DNA from: Desulfosporosinus fructosivorans
GTDB lineage: Bacteria > Bacillota > Desulfitobacteriia > Desulfitobacteriales > Desulfitobacteriaceae
Direction: 5' to 3'
DNA: 64,000 nucleotides
NCBI RefSeq assembly: GCF_004766045.1
Contig: NZ_SPQQ01000005.1
Location: 341,173-405,172 of the forward strand
In this document: positions 16,775-26,045 of the stretch, piece after piece
Layout: each line of letters begins with the position of its first letter
How positions within the stretch are numbered: the stretch's first letter is position 1
Notes under the pieces: model-generated
The model's database searches: none
What the model was told of the DNA's origin: nothing
Seen by the model: only the letters and a program-made list of their open reading frames with translations
Made by a program: the position numbers and the translations under genes

Positions 16775-19700
16775 TTACCGTTTCATCAACTCAGAAATCT
16801 GCTGTTGGACATTTTGACTTACAGCACCTTCTCCGCCAAGTATGGTTGCTCCCGGCAGTTCTCTATTTTTCAAGTATGTGGTTTCATTATCTGATAGAGT
16901 TTTGTCTGCCAGAATAATCGCGGCATTGTAATTGGCCGCATAGACGCTTCCTGCCAAGGCATCCGTGAAGTCGTTGCCGGTGGCGATACAGACATTCTGA
17001 CCGGATAAGTTGAAGTACTTGGCTACCGCCAGTGAGGTTTCATACCGATCGGCTCCCCCGATCCTTACAATATTCGTTTGAGTTAAACCTGTTATCTGGG
17101 CAACCTGGTTTTCAACGGACGTACTTATGACCCCTTGCAAACCGATAATATATACTTTTGCCGGTTTGATTGCGGTAATTTCATTCTTGACCGCGTCACT
17201 GAGTCCATCATTTTGAACCAATAAGATGGGACTCTGCATTACTGCCGCAGTGCTGCTAATAGATAAAGCATCAGGATAGTTTTCGCCGCTGACCAGGACG
17301 ATTGGTGTTCCTGTTTTGATATCCAATTGGCCAGCTATTTTAACAGAAGTTTCATAACAGTCTGCTCCACCCAGTCTGGTTACATGGTTGAAACCGCTTG
17401 CTGTTACTTTGGCTTCCACAGCACTGCTGACGGCACCGGTACCTCCCAGGATATAAACGGTTCCTGCTGAGTCCATATTTGATTTCATGTAGTCCAATAC
17501 CTTTTCCTGGCCGGCATTCGTGCTGTCAACAAGCAGGATTGGAGCATTAAGCTTATAAGCCAGGACACTTCCGGCTAAGGCATCCGGATAGTTATCCGCC
17601 GTGGCTAAGATGACATTGGCAACTTTGCTTGAGTAGTTGGCTTTAGCTATTTCCAGTGCCGTATCGATTCGGGTCAGGCCGGAGAGCCTTTTTACTCCTT
17701 TAATTGCTTGATTCATCTTGAAGTCCCATTTTACGATATCTTGTTCTACAGAGATTGTCGGACTCTTATATTGCTCATAACCCTCTTTAGCTGCCACAAT
17801 ATAGTAGTCGGATACGGGAAATACCATAAAGCCATATGAACCGCTGACATCACTGACTTGGGGATTTTTATTATTATTGGGTTTGAATCCGTCTATTCCT
17901 GGAAGAGCAACTACTGTGTCCGGGGTTTTGCCTGCCGCTTTATTCCGATCGGTATTGGCATAATATAAGGTTACATTTACTTCCTGCAGGGCTTTTCCTG
18001 TAGCTGCCTCAATAATTATGCCATAAGGGTCAATTAACGAAATTGTAAGGCTCACATTGCCGCTGCTGTCGGTTTTAATGTCTATGGTTCCGATCGTAAT
18101 GGTCTGTCCATTGCCTAAATCGTAAGTCATTTTGAAAACATTATCTGTTCCTTTGGCTAGGTTTGGCACTTGGATTGTTCCGTCACTAGATATTGTTATG
18201 GTAGAACCGGCTGCTGTTGTAATTGTCAATTTGGTAATATCACTGAACTGGCTTGTACTGCCGTCAGGTTGTTTAAAGATTGCCAGTTGCGCTGCCGGCA
18301 TGGAAACCGTTTTATTACCGCTGCTGTCCGTGGTTACAGTTGCCGTGATATTGGAAACATTCGCACCCGTAGCACCGTTTATGACACTGCCGGTAACGGT
18401 AGTTCCTCCGCTTGCTGCGCTTCCGCCGCCCGATGAACCTCCTCCGCTGCCTCCATTTGAATTAGGTACCGCTTCAAACACTGCCGATATAGTGACGTTA
18501 GCCGCCGGCATGGTGAAGCTGGTTCCGCTGATTGGGTGATCCGTTGTTCCGTCATTATACTTTAAGCTCCCTGCTTGCAGCCGCATCCCTGGGTTTGGGG
18601 ATATGGTGAGGTTAATTGCCGAACCGGATGTTGCGCTGGTCGGGCTGGCTGTTATCGTGCCTCCGGCCAGCGGGCTGATACTGATGGTGTAATTGCCTGC
18701 CGGTACCGCTTCCTGTCGTGTGATGGTGAGGGTATATACCTTTGTGGTGCCGTTTTCAGCGGTTACTTGAACGTAAGCGGCGTTCGGGCCTACGGAAAGC
18801 ACCATGGTCTTGTCGATGATCTCGTTTAGGCAGGCGGCATCGCTGTACAGCTTCCAGCTTGCGTTTGCGCTCACGGAAAGAGCTATTGCTTGGCTGGTTA
18901 CGCCGTTTGCCACCGTTGCCGTAATTGCCGCCCCGCTAATGGAAGCTCCGCCGGGCGTGGCGACGCCGGTCACGTCCTTCGCATCGCTTGGCGGTGAAAT
19001 GCTGCTGTCCGTCACGTTGACTGTAATTATCCGATCGTATTTGGTGTCGCCAAAAGCAACATCCCCGCCGGAAAAGCCGATGGAAACCGTAGCCGCGCCT
19101 GTGCTTATGCCGGTAACGGTGATGCTGCCGTCTGCGGTCAGATCTGCGGGCGTGGCAGGTGTCACGGAAATCGCGCCGCCGGTTGTCGTTACGGTCGCTT
19201 TTCCTGCAAGCACGTTTGGATTGCCGCCGCTTTGTCCAAGTTTTACCTGAATGGTGGCGGTGTTGGTTCCGCCCAGGTCAAGGCTAATGGGGTTTATGCT
19301 GATTACGGCAGGTGCCGTACCGGATGGAGCTGAATTCACTACTACTGTTGCCACATTGGAATTGACCGGAGTTGCGCCTGCGGCTCTTACCTCGCAGTAG
19401 TAATAATAGCTTCCTGCTGTGAGGGTGGTGGGAATGGTAAAGGTATTTGCCGTTACGCCTGTGGTAACCGGATTTGTATGGCTCGTATCATCACAGGAGA
19501 ACCACTCATAAGCCGGCGTACCGCTTGGGTGCACCGCTGCCGCAACCGTCAGGCTTCCGCTGATGCTGCTCTCGGTGACGTTGGTCAAAGCAGCTGGCTG
19601 TGTGGCGATGGTAATGGCTGGTGCCACGGGAGCCGGATTGACCGTAAGAGTCGCGGCATTACTGGTTATATTCCCTGCCCCATTGCTCACATAGCAGGTG

Positions 19701-21982
19701 TAGCTTCCTGCATCCGATGCCTGGACATTCGTGATTGTCAAAGTGCTGGAAGCAGCTCCGATAATATCAACCCCATCATTTTTCCATTGATAGGAAAGAG
19801 GTGCCGTGCCGGATGCCGCGACTGTGAAGGTAGCCGTCTGTCCTGCCGTTACAGTCTGATCGCTTGGATGGGTGGTAATGCTTGGAGCCCCAGGTGCTGC
19901 TTCCCTGTTTATTGTCACAGCATAGTACCGGACTGTTATCATATCCTGTGCCGTCACCTTGATATATACTGTCGTCGCTCCTCCGGCCGTCAGGCTCACG
20001 CTGCCGGTTTCCGGAGTTGTAAAGCTGGTGTCCGTTCCGTAAAAGGTCACCGTTGCTCCCGCACCATGTCCTGCGATGTCTCCCGAAGCCACTGTCGCTG
20101 TGATATTTGCTACGTTGACGGAGGCCGTTTTCGGAGCTGTGTCTGTCCCTGCTTCCGGTCCTGCGTTAATTGTCTTCGCCGACACGCTGGTCAAGCCTGC
20201 ATCGCTGTTTGTCACCTGAATCCGGTGATTATCGGTATCAGCGACATATATATTCCCCACGCTGTCCGCAGTCATGCCGCACGGCCCGTTAAACTGTCCG
20301 TCGCCGTTTCCGTTGCTCCCCCACTTTGCAATAAAAGTGCCGGCTGAATCGAATTTTTGTACCCGATGGTTATAGGAATCGGCGACATATATAATCCCCC
20401 CGCTGTCCACAGCGATGCCGGCCGGAATGTCAAACTGACCGTCGCCGCTTCCGCCGCTCCCCCACTTTGTAACAAATGCGCCGGTAGAATCCAATTTTTG
20501 TATCCGATTGTTATAGGTATCGGCGACATATATATTCCCCATGCTGTCCACAGCTACGCCATACGGCATGTTAAACTGGCCGTCGCCGCTTCCACCGACT
20601 CCCCAGCTTGCAACGAAACCACCGGCGGGACTGAATTTCTGTATTCGGCTGTTATAGGTATCGGCGACATATATATTCCCCCCGCTGTCCACAGCGATGC
20701 CGGTCGGAGTGTTAAACTGACCGGTGCCGCTTCCGGCGGTCCCCCATTTTGTAACAAAAGCGCCGGCTGAATTGAATTTTTGTATCCGATGGTTATAGGC
20801 ATCGGATACATATATATTCCCCCCGCTGTCCACAGCTACGCCAAAAGGTGCTGAAAACTGGCCGTCGCCGCTTCCGATGCTCCCCCACTTTGTAACAAAG
20901 GTGCCGGTTGAATCGAATTTTTGTATCCGATTGTTATTGGTATCGGCGACATATATATTCCCCCCGTTGTCCACAGCTACGCCGTTTGGAGAATTAAACT
21001 GGCCGTCGCCGCTTCCTGTGGTTTGCCAGCTTGCCAGAAAAGCTCCCGTGGAATTGAATTTCTGTATCCGGTTATTACCGCAGTCGGCGACGTATACGTT
21101 CCCTGCGCTGTCCACAGTGATGCTGACCGGAGTGTCAAACTGGCCGTCGCCGCTTCCTGTGGTCCCCCATTTTGTAAGGTAAGTGCCTGTCGAACTGAAT
21201 TTTTGAATCCGATTGTTAGAGAAGGCATCGGCGACATATACGTTCCCCGTACTGTCCACAGCTATGCCAGACGGATTGATAAACTGACCGTTACCGTTTC
21301 CGGCAGTCCCCCACTGTGTAACGTATGTACCCGTGGAACTGAATTTTTGAACCCGGCGATAAGAGGAATCGGTAACATATACATACCCCGTGCTGTCCAC
21401 AGCTACGCCAGAAGGCGCTGAAAACTGGCCGTCGCCGCTTCCGGTGGTTCCCCATTGTGTAAGGTAATCACCTGTATAACGAAATTTTTGAATCCGGTTG
21501 TTAGAGGTATCGGCGACATATACATTCCTCTCGCTGTCCACAGCTACGCCAGAAGGCGCTGAAAACTGGCCGTTGCCGCTTCCGTATTCTCCCCATTGTG
21601 TAAGGTAAGTGCCTGTAGAACTGAATACTTGAATCCGGTTGTTCGAGGTATCGACGACATATACGTTGCTCGTGCTGTTGTCCACAACTATACCAGACGG
21701 ATTGCTAAACTGACCGTGACCGCTTCCGGCGGTCCCCCATGTCGCAAGAAGAGTGCCTGTAGAATTGAATTTTTGAATCCGGTTGTTCGAGGTATCGGCG
21801 ACATATATATTCCCCGTACTGTCTACCGCTATGCCCCGCGGATTGCTAAAAAAAGATTGCCGTTCCGGTACAAGGGTAGATGAACTTGTAGCCGCGAATG
21901 CCTGTGTTCCGCCAATAAAGGATACTACAAGCATCAATGCCAGTATCAAACGCAAAATCCGATTCCTTGTTCCTTGGTTCAT
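16775..21982 (-). CDS. Giant NHL-repeat surface protein with three CWB2 anchoring repeats
   Basis: Start at ATG 21982 (GGAGG eight bases upstream), 1735 residues. A signal peptide (residues 1-30, ending TQAFA) precedes twelve 47-residue NHL repeats (core GIAVDSTGNIYVADTSNNRIQKF; about residues 42-590), enough for two six-bladed propellers. Then a cadherin-like beta-sandwich (VSAKTINAG...), an Ig-like domain (PSDQTVTAGQTATFTVAASG), further beta domains, a Gly/Ser-rich spacer, a carboxypeptidase-regulatory-like domain, and three CW_binding_2 repeats over the last 300 residues (LSGLTRIDTALEIA, RLGGADCYETSVKIA, RIGGADRYETSLAVA). CWB2 repeats hold proteins non-covalently on the wall. Same C-terminal anchor as the protein at 53227-59205. 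Likely ligand: protein or glycan, unknown. Confidence 0.9.
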   Translation of the reverse strand: MNQGTRNRILRLILALMLVVSFIGGTQAFAATSSSTLVPERQSFFSNPRGIAVDSTGNIYVADTSNNRIQKFNSTGTLLATWGTAGSGHGQFSNPSGIVVDNSTSNVYVVDTSNNRIQVFSSTGTYLTQWGEYGSGNGQFSAPSGVAVDSERNVYVADTSNNRIQKFRYTGDYLTQWGTTGSGDGQFSAPSGVAVDSTGYVYVTDSSYRRVQKFSSTGTYVTQWGTAGNGNGQFINPSGIAVDSTGNVYVADAFSNNRIQKFSSTGTYLTKWGTTGSGDGQFDTPVSITVDSAGNVYVADCGNNRIQKFNSTGAFLASWQTTGSGDGQFNSPNGVAVDNGGNIYVADTNNNRIQKFDSTGTFVTKWGSIGSGDGQFSAPFGVAVDSGGNIYVSDAYNHRIQKFNSAGAFVTKWGTAGSGTGQFNTPTGIAVDSGGNIYVADTYNSRIQKFSPAGGFVASWGVGGSGDGQFNMPYGVAVDSMGNIYVADTYNNRIQKLDSTGAFVTKWGSGGSGDGQFDIPAGIAVDSGGIIYVADSYNHRVQKFDSAGTFIAKWGSNGNGDGQFNGPCGMTADSVGNIYVADTDNHRIQVTNSDAGLTSVSAKTINAGPEAGTDTAPKTASVNVANITATVASGDIAGHGAGATVTFYGTDTSFTTPETGSVSLTAGGATTVYIKVTAQDMITVRYYAVTINREAAPGAPSITTHPSDQTVTAGQTATFTVAASGTAPLSYQWKNDGVDIIGAASSTLTITNVQASDAGSYTCYVSNGAGNITSNAATLTVNPAPVAPAITIATQPAALTNVTESSISGSLTVAAAVHPSGTPAYEWFSCDDTSHTNPVTTGVTANTFTIPTTLTAGSYYYYCEVRAAGATPVNSNVATVVVNSAPSGTAPAVISINPISLDLGGTNTATIQVKLGQSGGNPNVLAGKATVTTTGGAISVTPATPADLTADGSITVTGISTGAATVSIGFSGGDVAFGDTKYDRIITVNVTDSSISPPSDAKDVTGVATPGGASISGAAITATVANGVTSQAIALSVSANASWKLYSDAACLNEIIDKTMVLSVGPNAAYVQVTAENGTTKVYTLTITRQEAVPAGNYTISISPLAGGTITASPTSATSGSAINLTISPNPGMRLQAGSLKYNDGTTDHPISGTSFTMPAANVTISAVFEAVPNSNGGSGGGSSGGGSAASGGTTVTGSVINGATGANVSNITATVTTDSSGNKTVSMPAAQLAIFKQPDGSTSQFSDITKLTITTAAGSTITISSDGTIQVPNLAKGTDNVFKMTYDLGNGQTITIGTIDIKTDSSGNVSLTISLIDPYGIIIEAATGKALQEVNVTLYYANTDRNKAAGKTPDTVVALPGIDGFKPNNNKNPQVSDVSGSYGFMVFPVSDYYIVAAKEGYEQYKSPTISVEQDIVKWDFKMNQAIKGVKRLSGLTRIDTALEIAKANYSSKVANVILATADNYPDALAGSVLAYKLNAPILLVDSTNAGQEKVLDYMKSNMDSAGTVYILGGTGAVSSAVEAKVTASGFNHVTRLGGADCYETSVKIAGQLDIKTGTPIVLVSGENYPDALSISSTAAVMQSPILLVQNDGLSDAVKNEITAIKPAKVYIIGLQGVISTSVENQVAQITGLTQTNIVRIGGADRYETSLAVAKYFNLSGQNVCIATGNDFTDALAGSVYAANYNAAIILADKTLSDNETTYLKNRELPGATILGGEGAVSQNVQQQISELMKR
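20200..21850. repeat. Twelve tandem NHL-coding repeats (about 141 bp period)
   Basis: Twelve 47-codon units; the shortest last unit lacks the glycine-rich linker. Sequence similarity between units at the DNA level is high, so unit number may vary by recombination (inference). Confidence 0.85.
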
Positions 21983-22087
21983 CTGTGTTTCCTCCAATTG
22001 TTTCTTATTTTGTCACCAGCTGAAATACCTCAGCGGCGGAAATTTCAATCAAATAGCACCACCTGATATAGCTTTCGAGCTTGCTTT

Positions 22088-22477
22088 TTACTTTTCCCAT
22101 ACCAGACGCTTTGCCAGAACAAGATACCCGCCCTTGTCCGTGTGATGAATAAATAGCCGGTTTCCCCGTTTGTGCATATCCCTTAGAAAGGCATCGTCCG
22201 CCCCGCACTCGTCATAGAGCCGGGCCGCTGCCTGTCTGTACTCCGGCTCTATAAGCTGCTCCGGCGTGATTTCAGCGGCAAGGGTAATCACAAGCCCTAC
22301 GCTGCTTTCATCAAGCTGGCTGTAATACATGCCTTCGTATACAAGCTCCTGTTCCTCCCGTTCATCGAAAACCGCCCGTATCCGAAGGTCTCCGCTCACT
22401 TCATCGGATACCACCTGTATCAACCGGGCATTCGCATAATAAACGCCTGGAGCCGGCCCCCGGATTGGCCAAATCAT
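22088..22477 (-). CDS. Unclassified small protein of the two-component/CWB2 module, locus A
   Basis: 129 residues from ATG 22477, chosen because AAGGGG lies eight bases upstream; a longer frame to 22519 has no ribosome site. Paralogue of 59277-59675: shared REEQ-L/I-x-Y-E/D-G, YYS..DE.SVGL, a central CG..D.FL..M..RGN(R/K)LF(I/V)H block and a V(L/I)A(K/R) end. No signal peptide, no membrane segment; acidic, alpha/beta-looking. I do not recognise the family. Lies between the regulator and the giant NHL/CWB2 gene and probably shares the transcript of the latter. Possible cytoplasmic accessory or PilZ-like adaptor (speculative). Confidence 0.75.
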   Translation of the reverse strand: MIWPIRGPAPGVYYANARLIQVVSDEVSGDLRIRAVFDEREEQELVYEGMYYSQLDESSVGLVITLAAEITPEQLIEPEYRQAAARLYDECGADDAFLRDMHKRGNRLFIHHTDKGGYLVLAKRLVWEK

Positions 22478-22533
22478 ACAAATTACCCCTTTCCGTTTCG
22501 CTTGTGTATAAAATAACATTTTCTAAAACCGGC

Positions 22534-22544
22534 AGGTACACCCT
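22534..22544. promoter_or_regulatory. Candidate regulator site AGGTACACCCT, locus A
   Basis: Begins 57 bp upstream of the start codon of the small-protein gene. An 11-bp match with one difference (AGGTACACTCT) lies at the same 57-bp distance before the paralogous gene at 59675. Confidence 0.5.
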
Positions 22545-22575
22545 AAAAGTTACCTCTTTTGCGGAATGGGCAAAA

Positions 22576-22720
22576 AAGTGGCTTCGCCACTTCCGCTAGG
22601 GAACCCTATGGTTCCCTTCGGCGGCTGCAGAGCAGCCTGAGCCCCCTCCTTTATCGGCGAGGGGTGCCTCCTCTGCACTCCCCTTTTTATCGTATAGGAA
22701 ACGATATTTCCTATACGATA
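22576..22720. repeat. Cluster of nested palindromes
   Basis: In 145 bp: AAGTGGC/GCCACTT (22576-22592), GGGAACC/GGTTCCC (22599-22616), an imperfect GC-rich hairpin around 22660-22684 and a perfect 14-bp-arm palindrome (22688-22701 with 22707-22720). Dense packing is more than a terminator needs. Confidence 0.6.
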
Positions 22721-22754
22721 AAAAAAGCCGGAGGCTTTGAACGCTCCCGGCTTT
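22721..22754 (-). terminator. Terminator after the locus A response regulator
   Basis: AAAGCCGG (22724-22731) pairs with CCGGCTTT (22747-22754); followed by TTTTTT in the minus direction. It separates the kinase/regulator transcript from the small-protein gene. Confidence 0.75.
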
Positions 22755-22768
22755 GGTCTGAAATGCTG

Positions 22769-23401
22769 TTATAAAAATAGTTTTTTTAATTCACTTCTTT
22801 TGCTGACGTACTTTTTCTCATAGATCGCAGCGACGACTTTTTTTACATAGTTATAGGAATAGTGAAGCGCCTCGCCTATTTCCTGATTGGTGTAGCCCAG
22901 CGCAATCAGCCGCGATACTTTCCTCTCGGTGTCGCTTAAACCGGCTGATGTCCGTTCAAATTTTCCCTCGTCGATCCGGATTTCCTGCCTGTTTTTCTCA
23001 ACGATACTAAGCTGACGGAGCCGCTTGCCGTTTTCCAGATGCACTTTCAGCCGCGCCAGCAGGATTTCCTTGATAAACGGTTTGGTAATGTAGTCCACCG
23101 CGCCGCAGGACAGCCCCTTCAGTTCCGCTTCTGTTCTAGTCACCCCCGTGAGAAACACAATGGGAATATCCTGCGCATTCTCTATTTCCCGCAGCGCGGT
23201 CAGCGTGTCAAAGCCGTTCAGTTCCGGCATATCGATGTCCAGCAGGATGATGTCGGGCACATAGTCCGTCTGCAGCAGGGCAACCGCTTCACACCCTGAT
23301 TTCACACAGCTTACCGCATAATTACCCCGCAGGATTTCTCCCGCCATTTTAAGAAGCGCCGGATCGTCGTCCACAATCAAAATCGTGTTTTTATCCTCCA
23401 A
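22769..23401 (-). CDS. LuxR-type response regulator, locus A
   Basis: TTG start at 23401 proposed: a perfect GGAGGTGA lies seven bases upstream, and the frame overlaps the kinase end by 11 bp; no ATG is available in this region. 210 residues. Receiver domain with acidic cluster DDD 11-13, phosphoacceptor Asp55 (IILLDIDMPELNG) and Lys in DYITKPF. C-terminal LuxR helix-turn-helix (about 150-205: LSDTERKVSRLIALGYTNQE, then YSYNYVKKVV). Close paralogue of 59805-60416. Partner of the overlapping hybrid kinase; its binding sites are not proven, but the motif at 22534 is a candidate. Confidence 0.88.
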   Translation of the reverse strand: MEDKNTILIVDDDPALLKMAGEILRGNYAVSCVKSGCEAVALLQTDYVPDIILLDIDMPELNGFDTLTALREIENAQDIPIVFLTGVTRTEAELKGLSCGAVDYITKPFIKEILLARLKVHLENGKRLRQLSIVEKNRQEIRIDEGKFERTSAGLSDTERKVSRLIALGYTNQEIGEALHYSYNYVKKVVAAIYEKKYVSKRSELKKLFL

Positions 23402-25796
23402 CTGCGTCACCTCCCATGCCAATCAGGAGGCGCTCCGCTTCCCGAAATTCTATCTCGTCAACCTTTTGCCAAATTTCTCGCAGGCGTTCTATGGTATCCG
23501 TCCTGTGGGACAAAGCAATCATGCGTTCAAGCGCCGCAAGAGCGTCCGGCTGCCGGTTGTGTTTAAGCAGGATCAGCAGCTCATCCATACTGATACCGGT
23601 ATTTTCTGTTTCAACCTGCCCGGCCGGAAGCTCATCAAGCTCTGCGACAAACTGTTTTAAACCTTCCTGCGCCCGGCTCCATTCATAGTACAGGACGGGC
23701 ATCGTAAGTTCTAGATACGCATCGTTTTCCTCCATACACTGCTTTTCCACCTTGGCGGCAGTATCGGAAAGATTGACGGCTCCCACGGCTCTTGCCTTGC
23801 TTTTGAGGGAATGAACCGTAAATTTCAGGCTCTGCCAGTCTTTTTGTGCCTCAGCTTTCGCCGCTTCCCGCCTGCTCTTGTCGTAATTTTCCACAAAAAA
23901 CACCGCCAGGTTTTTATACTGGAGCATATCGCCGCTCAAATAGCCCAAACCCTCCGCCAGGTCTATGCCGTAAACAGCCGCATCCCGCGCGAGCTTATTC
24001 TTGATCTCAGGGGGGATCAAATTCTGTGCGCACCGGTTATTGACCGTTATCAGGTCTGCGGGAAGAAGCCCCATGAGCGTTTCCTCCAAATCCTTCCACA
24101 TGATGGGTTTGGATAAGTATTTGATAAACCCGGCATTCAGCAGGGTTTGCTTTACCCCGGCCACAACATTGGCGGTCAGGGCCACCACCGGCGTATCAAA
24201 GCCGGGGATTTCCTTCAAAGCGCGCAGGGTGTCGATACCGTCCATATCAGGCATCATATAATCTATTAGAATAACATGATAGCGTTTTTTCGTAACCGCC
24301 TTGATACATTCCTTTCCGCTTATGACCGTATCCACCCGCAGCAGTGTCCGGGAAAGCAGAGATTTTACGACCAGCAGGTTTTCCGCGCTGTCGTCCACCA
24401 CAAGGACATTGCCGCCGGGCGCAATAAAGCTGCCTTCCCCTGCCGCTTCCTCTTTTGCCGTTGTCGTCCGCTTGTGGAGCGGCGTTTTATTGTGAACCTT
24501 TTGCGGAATCTCCACGGAAAAGACGCTGCCGTGGCCAAAGCGGCTTTTTACATCAATACGCCCCTGCATCAGACCGGTGAAATTTTTCGCTATGGCAAGA
24601 CCCAGGCCGGTGCCTTCAATGTTCCGATGGTTGGAGAGATCCACCCGGGTGAACGCATCAAACAGCAGGGCGATGTTTTCCTCTTTGATACCGATCCCCG
24701 TATCGGAAACCGATACGCAAAGCAGTATTTCATCCGGTGCCTTTCCCGACTTTTGGGCGAAGGAAAGTATAACACCGCCCTGCTCCGTATACTTTGCCGC
24801 ATTGCTTAAAAAGTTGACAACCACCTGTTTGATATGTAAAAAATCACCGGTCAGCCCGCAGGGCAGGCTTTCGTCAGCCTGAACCTTAAACCCAATACCG
24901 TGCCGGCTAACCCGTTCCATTCCGATCATGGCAAGATCATCAATTAAATCCGCCGTCTGGTAATTTTCCGATACAATCTCCAGCTTCCCCGATTCGATTT
25001 TTGACATGTCCAGAATATTGTCGATAAGAGCCAGAAGGGTTTTGCCCGCGTTTTGGATATTCAGGCTGTAGTCTCTGATGCGCTCCGAGCCCCTTTCCCG
25101 CATAAGCACTTCGTTCATACCCAGCATGACATTGATAGGGGTTCGGATTTCGTGGCTCATATTGGCGAGAAAATTGCTCTTTGCTTTGCTGAGCCGGAGC
25201 GCTTCCACTCGGGCGGCTTCAAGCTCCCGCTGCTGTTTGTTGTACATTCTGAAATGAATGTACAGGGTAACGCCCAGCGCAAGGCTGACACTGGAAAATC
25301 CGATGATGATGTCCGTTAAAAGTTCCTGTTCCGTTTGAAAAAAGCGGACGCTTTGGGGATACGCATACGCAGCCAGGCAGATTCCTATGTAGACCAGCAT
25401 TTCTATGACGGCCATCACAATCATTTTTTTGCCTTCCAGCATAAAGACCGTAAATAAAACGGCAAACACAAAGAACGTAGGCATTCCACTGTGATAGCCT
25501 CCGCCGGTAAAAAACAAGACAGGGAAAAAGATCAGAAAGATGATAATCGTGGTGAACATGTAGCACTGCTGATATTTGCCGCTCTTGTAGGAGTAGTACA
25601 GCAGGCAGAACGCAAGCGCCGCAGCGATCAGATTAGCCAGTATATTCCAAAATCCCACGTTTGTAAAAACACCCAATACCGACATCATGATACTAATCGT
25701 CATGCCCGCCGTTGCCAGTACGTTGAACAGCCGCACACGGAAATCCAGCCGTTTGGCTAAAAATTTATCACTGATAAAGCGAAGAAATCTGATCAC
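23391..25796 (-). CDS. Hybrid histidine kinase with receiver and Hpt domains, locus A
   Basis: 801 residues from GTG 25796 (GAGAGGTG upstream). N-terminal block of about six membrane segments (24-182) with a conserved FFTGGGYHSGMP loop, an amphipathic linker, HisKA with His215 (NMSHEIRTPIN), ATPase boxes (NFLSNAAKYT, SDTGIGI, GTGLGLAI), a receiver domain with Asp512 (ILIDYMMPDMDG) and a C-terminal Hpt domain with His662 (TVHSLKSKARAVGA). All elements of a His-Asp-His relay are in one chain, leaving the final Asp to the adjacent LuxR-type regulator. Same architecture, with His215 at the same residue number, as the kinase at 60403-62829. Signal unknown; the membrane block lacks a large outside loop, so a membrane or small-molecule cue is likely. 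Confidence 0.9.
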   Translation of the reverse strand: MIRFLRFISDKFLAKRLDFRVRLFNVLATAGMTISIMMSVLGVFTNVGFWNILANLIAAALAFCLLYYSYKSGKYQQCYMFTTIIIFLIFFPVLFFTGGGYHSGMPTFFVFAVLFTVFMLEGKKMIVMAVIEMLVYIGICLAAYAYPQSVRFFQTEQELLTDIIIGFSSVSLALGVTLYIHFRMYNKQQRELEAARVEALRLSKAKSNFLANMSHEIRTPINVMLGMNEVLMRERGSERIRDYSLNIQNAGKTLLALIDNILDMSKIESGKLEIVSENYQTADLIDDLAMIGMERVSRHGIGFKVQADESLPCGLTGDFLHIKQVVVNFLSNAAKYTEQGGVILSFAQKSGKAPDEILLCVSVSDTGIGIKEENIALLFDAFTRVDLSNHRNIEGTGLGLAIAKNFTGLMQGRIDVKSRFGHGSVFSVEIPQKVHNKTPLHKRTTTAKEEAAGEGSFIAPGGNVLVVDDSAENLLVVKSLLSRTLLRVDTVISGKECIKAVTKKRYHVILIDYMMPDMDGIDTLRALKEIPGFDTPVVALTANVVAGVKQTLLNAGFIKYLSKPIMWKDLEETLMGLLPADLITVNNRCAQNLIPPEIKNKLARDAAVYGIDLAEGLGYLSGDMLQYKNLAVFFVENYDKSRREAAKAEAQKDWQSLKFTVHSLKSKARAVGAVNLSDTAAKVEKQCMEENDAYLELTMPVLYYEWSRAQEGLKQFVAELDELPAGQVETENTGISMDELLILLKHNRQPDALAALERMIALSHRTDTIERLREIWQKVDEIEFREAERLLIGMGGDAVGG

Positions 25797-26045
25797 ACAA
25801 ACACCTCTCGAAAAGTAATAATTCTATATGCATAAAATTGTATGGCGAAACATTTATAGAAGTTTTTATAAAATAATTATACCATTGTAGATTTCAGAAA
25901 TATCATCTGGAACAAAATTAACAAAAAATAGAACCTAAACCGTGCATCGATATACTTTGATCTTTACAGGTAAGCTCTATTTACAATATTTTCAACCTGT
26001 GAGAATATAGGTTAATTCTTACATACGCTTTCGGAGGTTGATTCC

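Noticed and set aside
19478..20347. Long plus-strand frames antisense to the NHL/CWB2 gene
   Set aside because: Produced by repeat structure and codon bias of the minus-strand gene; no start signals or recognisable domains.
22576..22720. CRISPR-like array
   Set aside because: The hairpins differ from each other and there are no regularly spaced identical repeats; no cas genes in the window.
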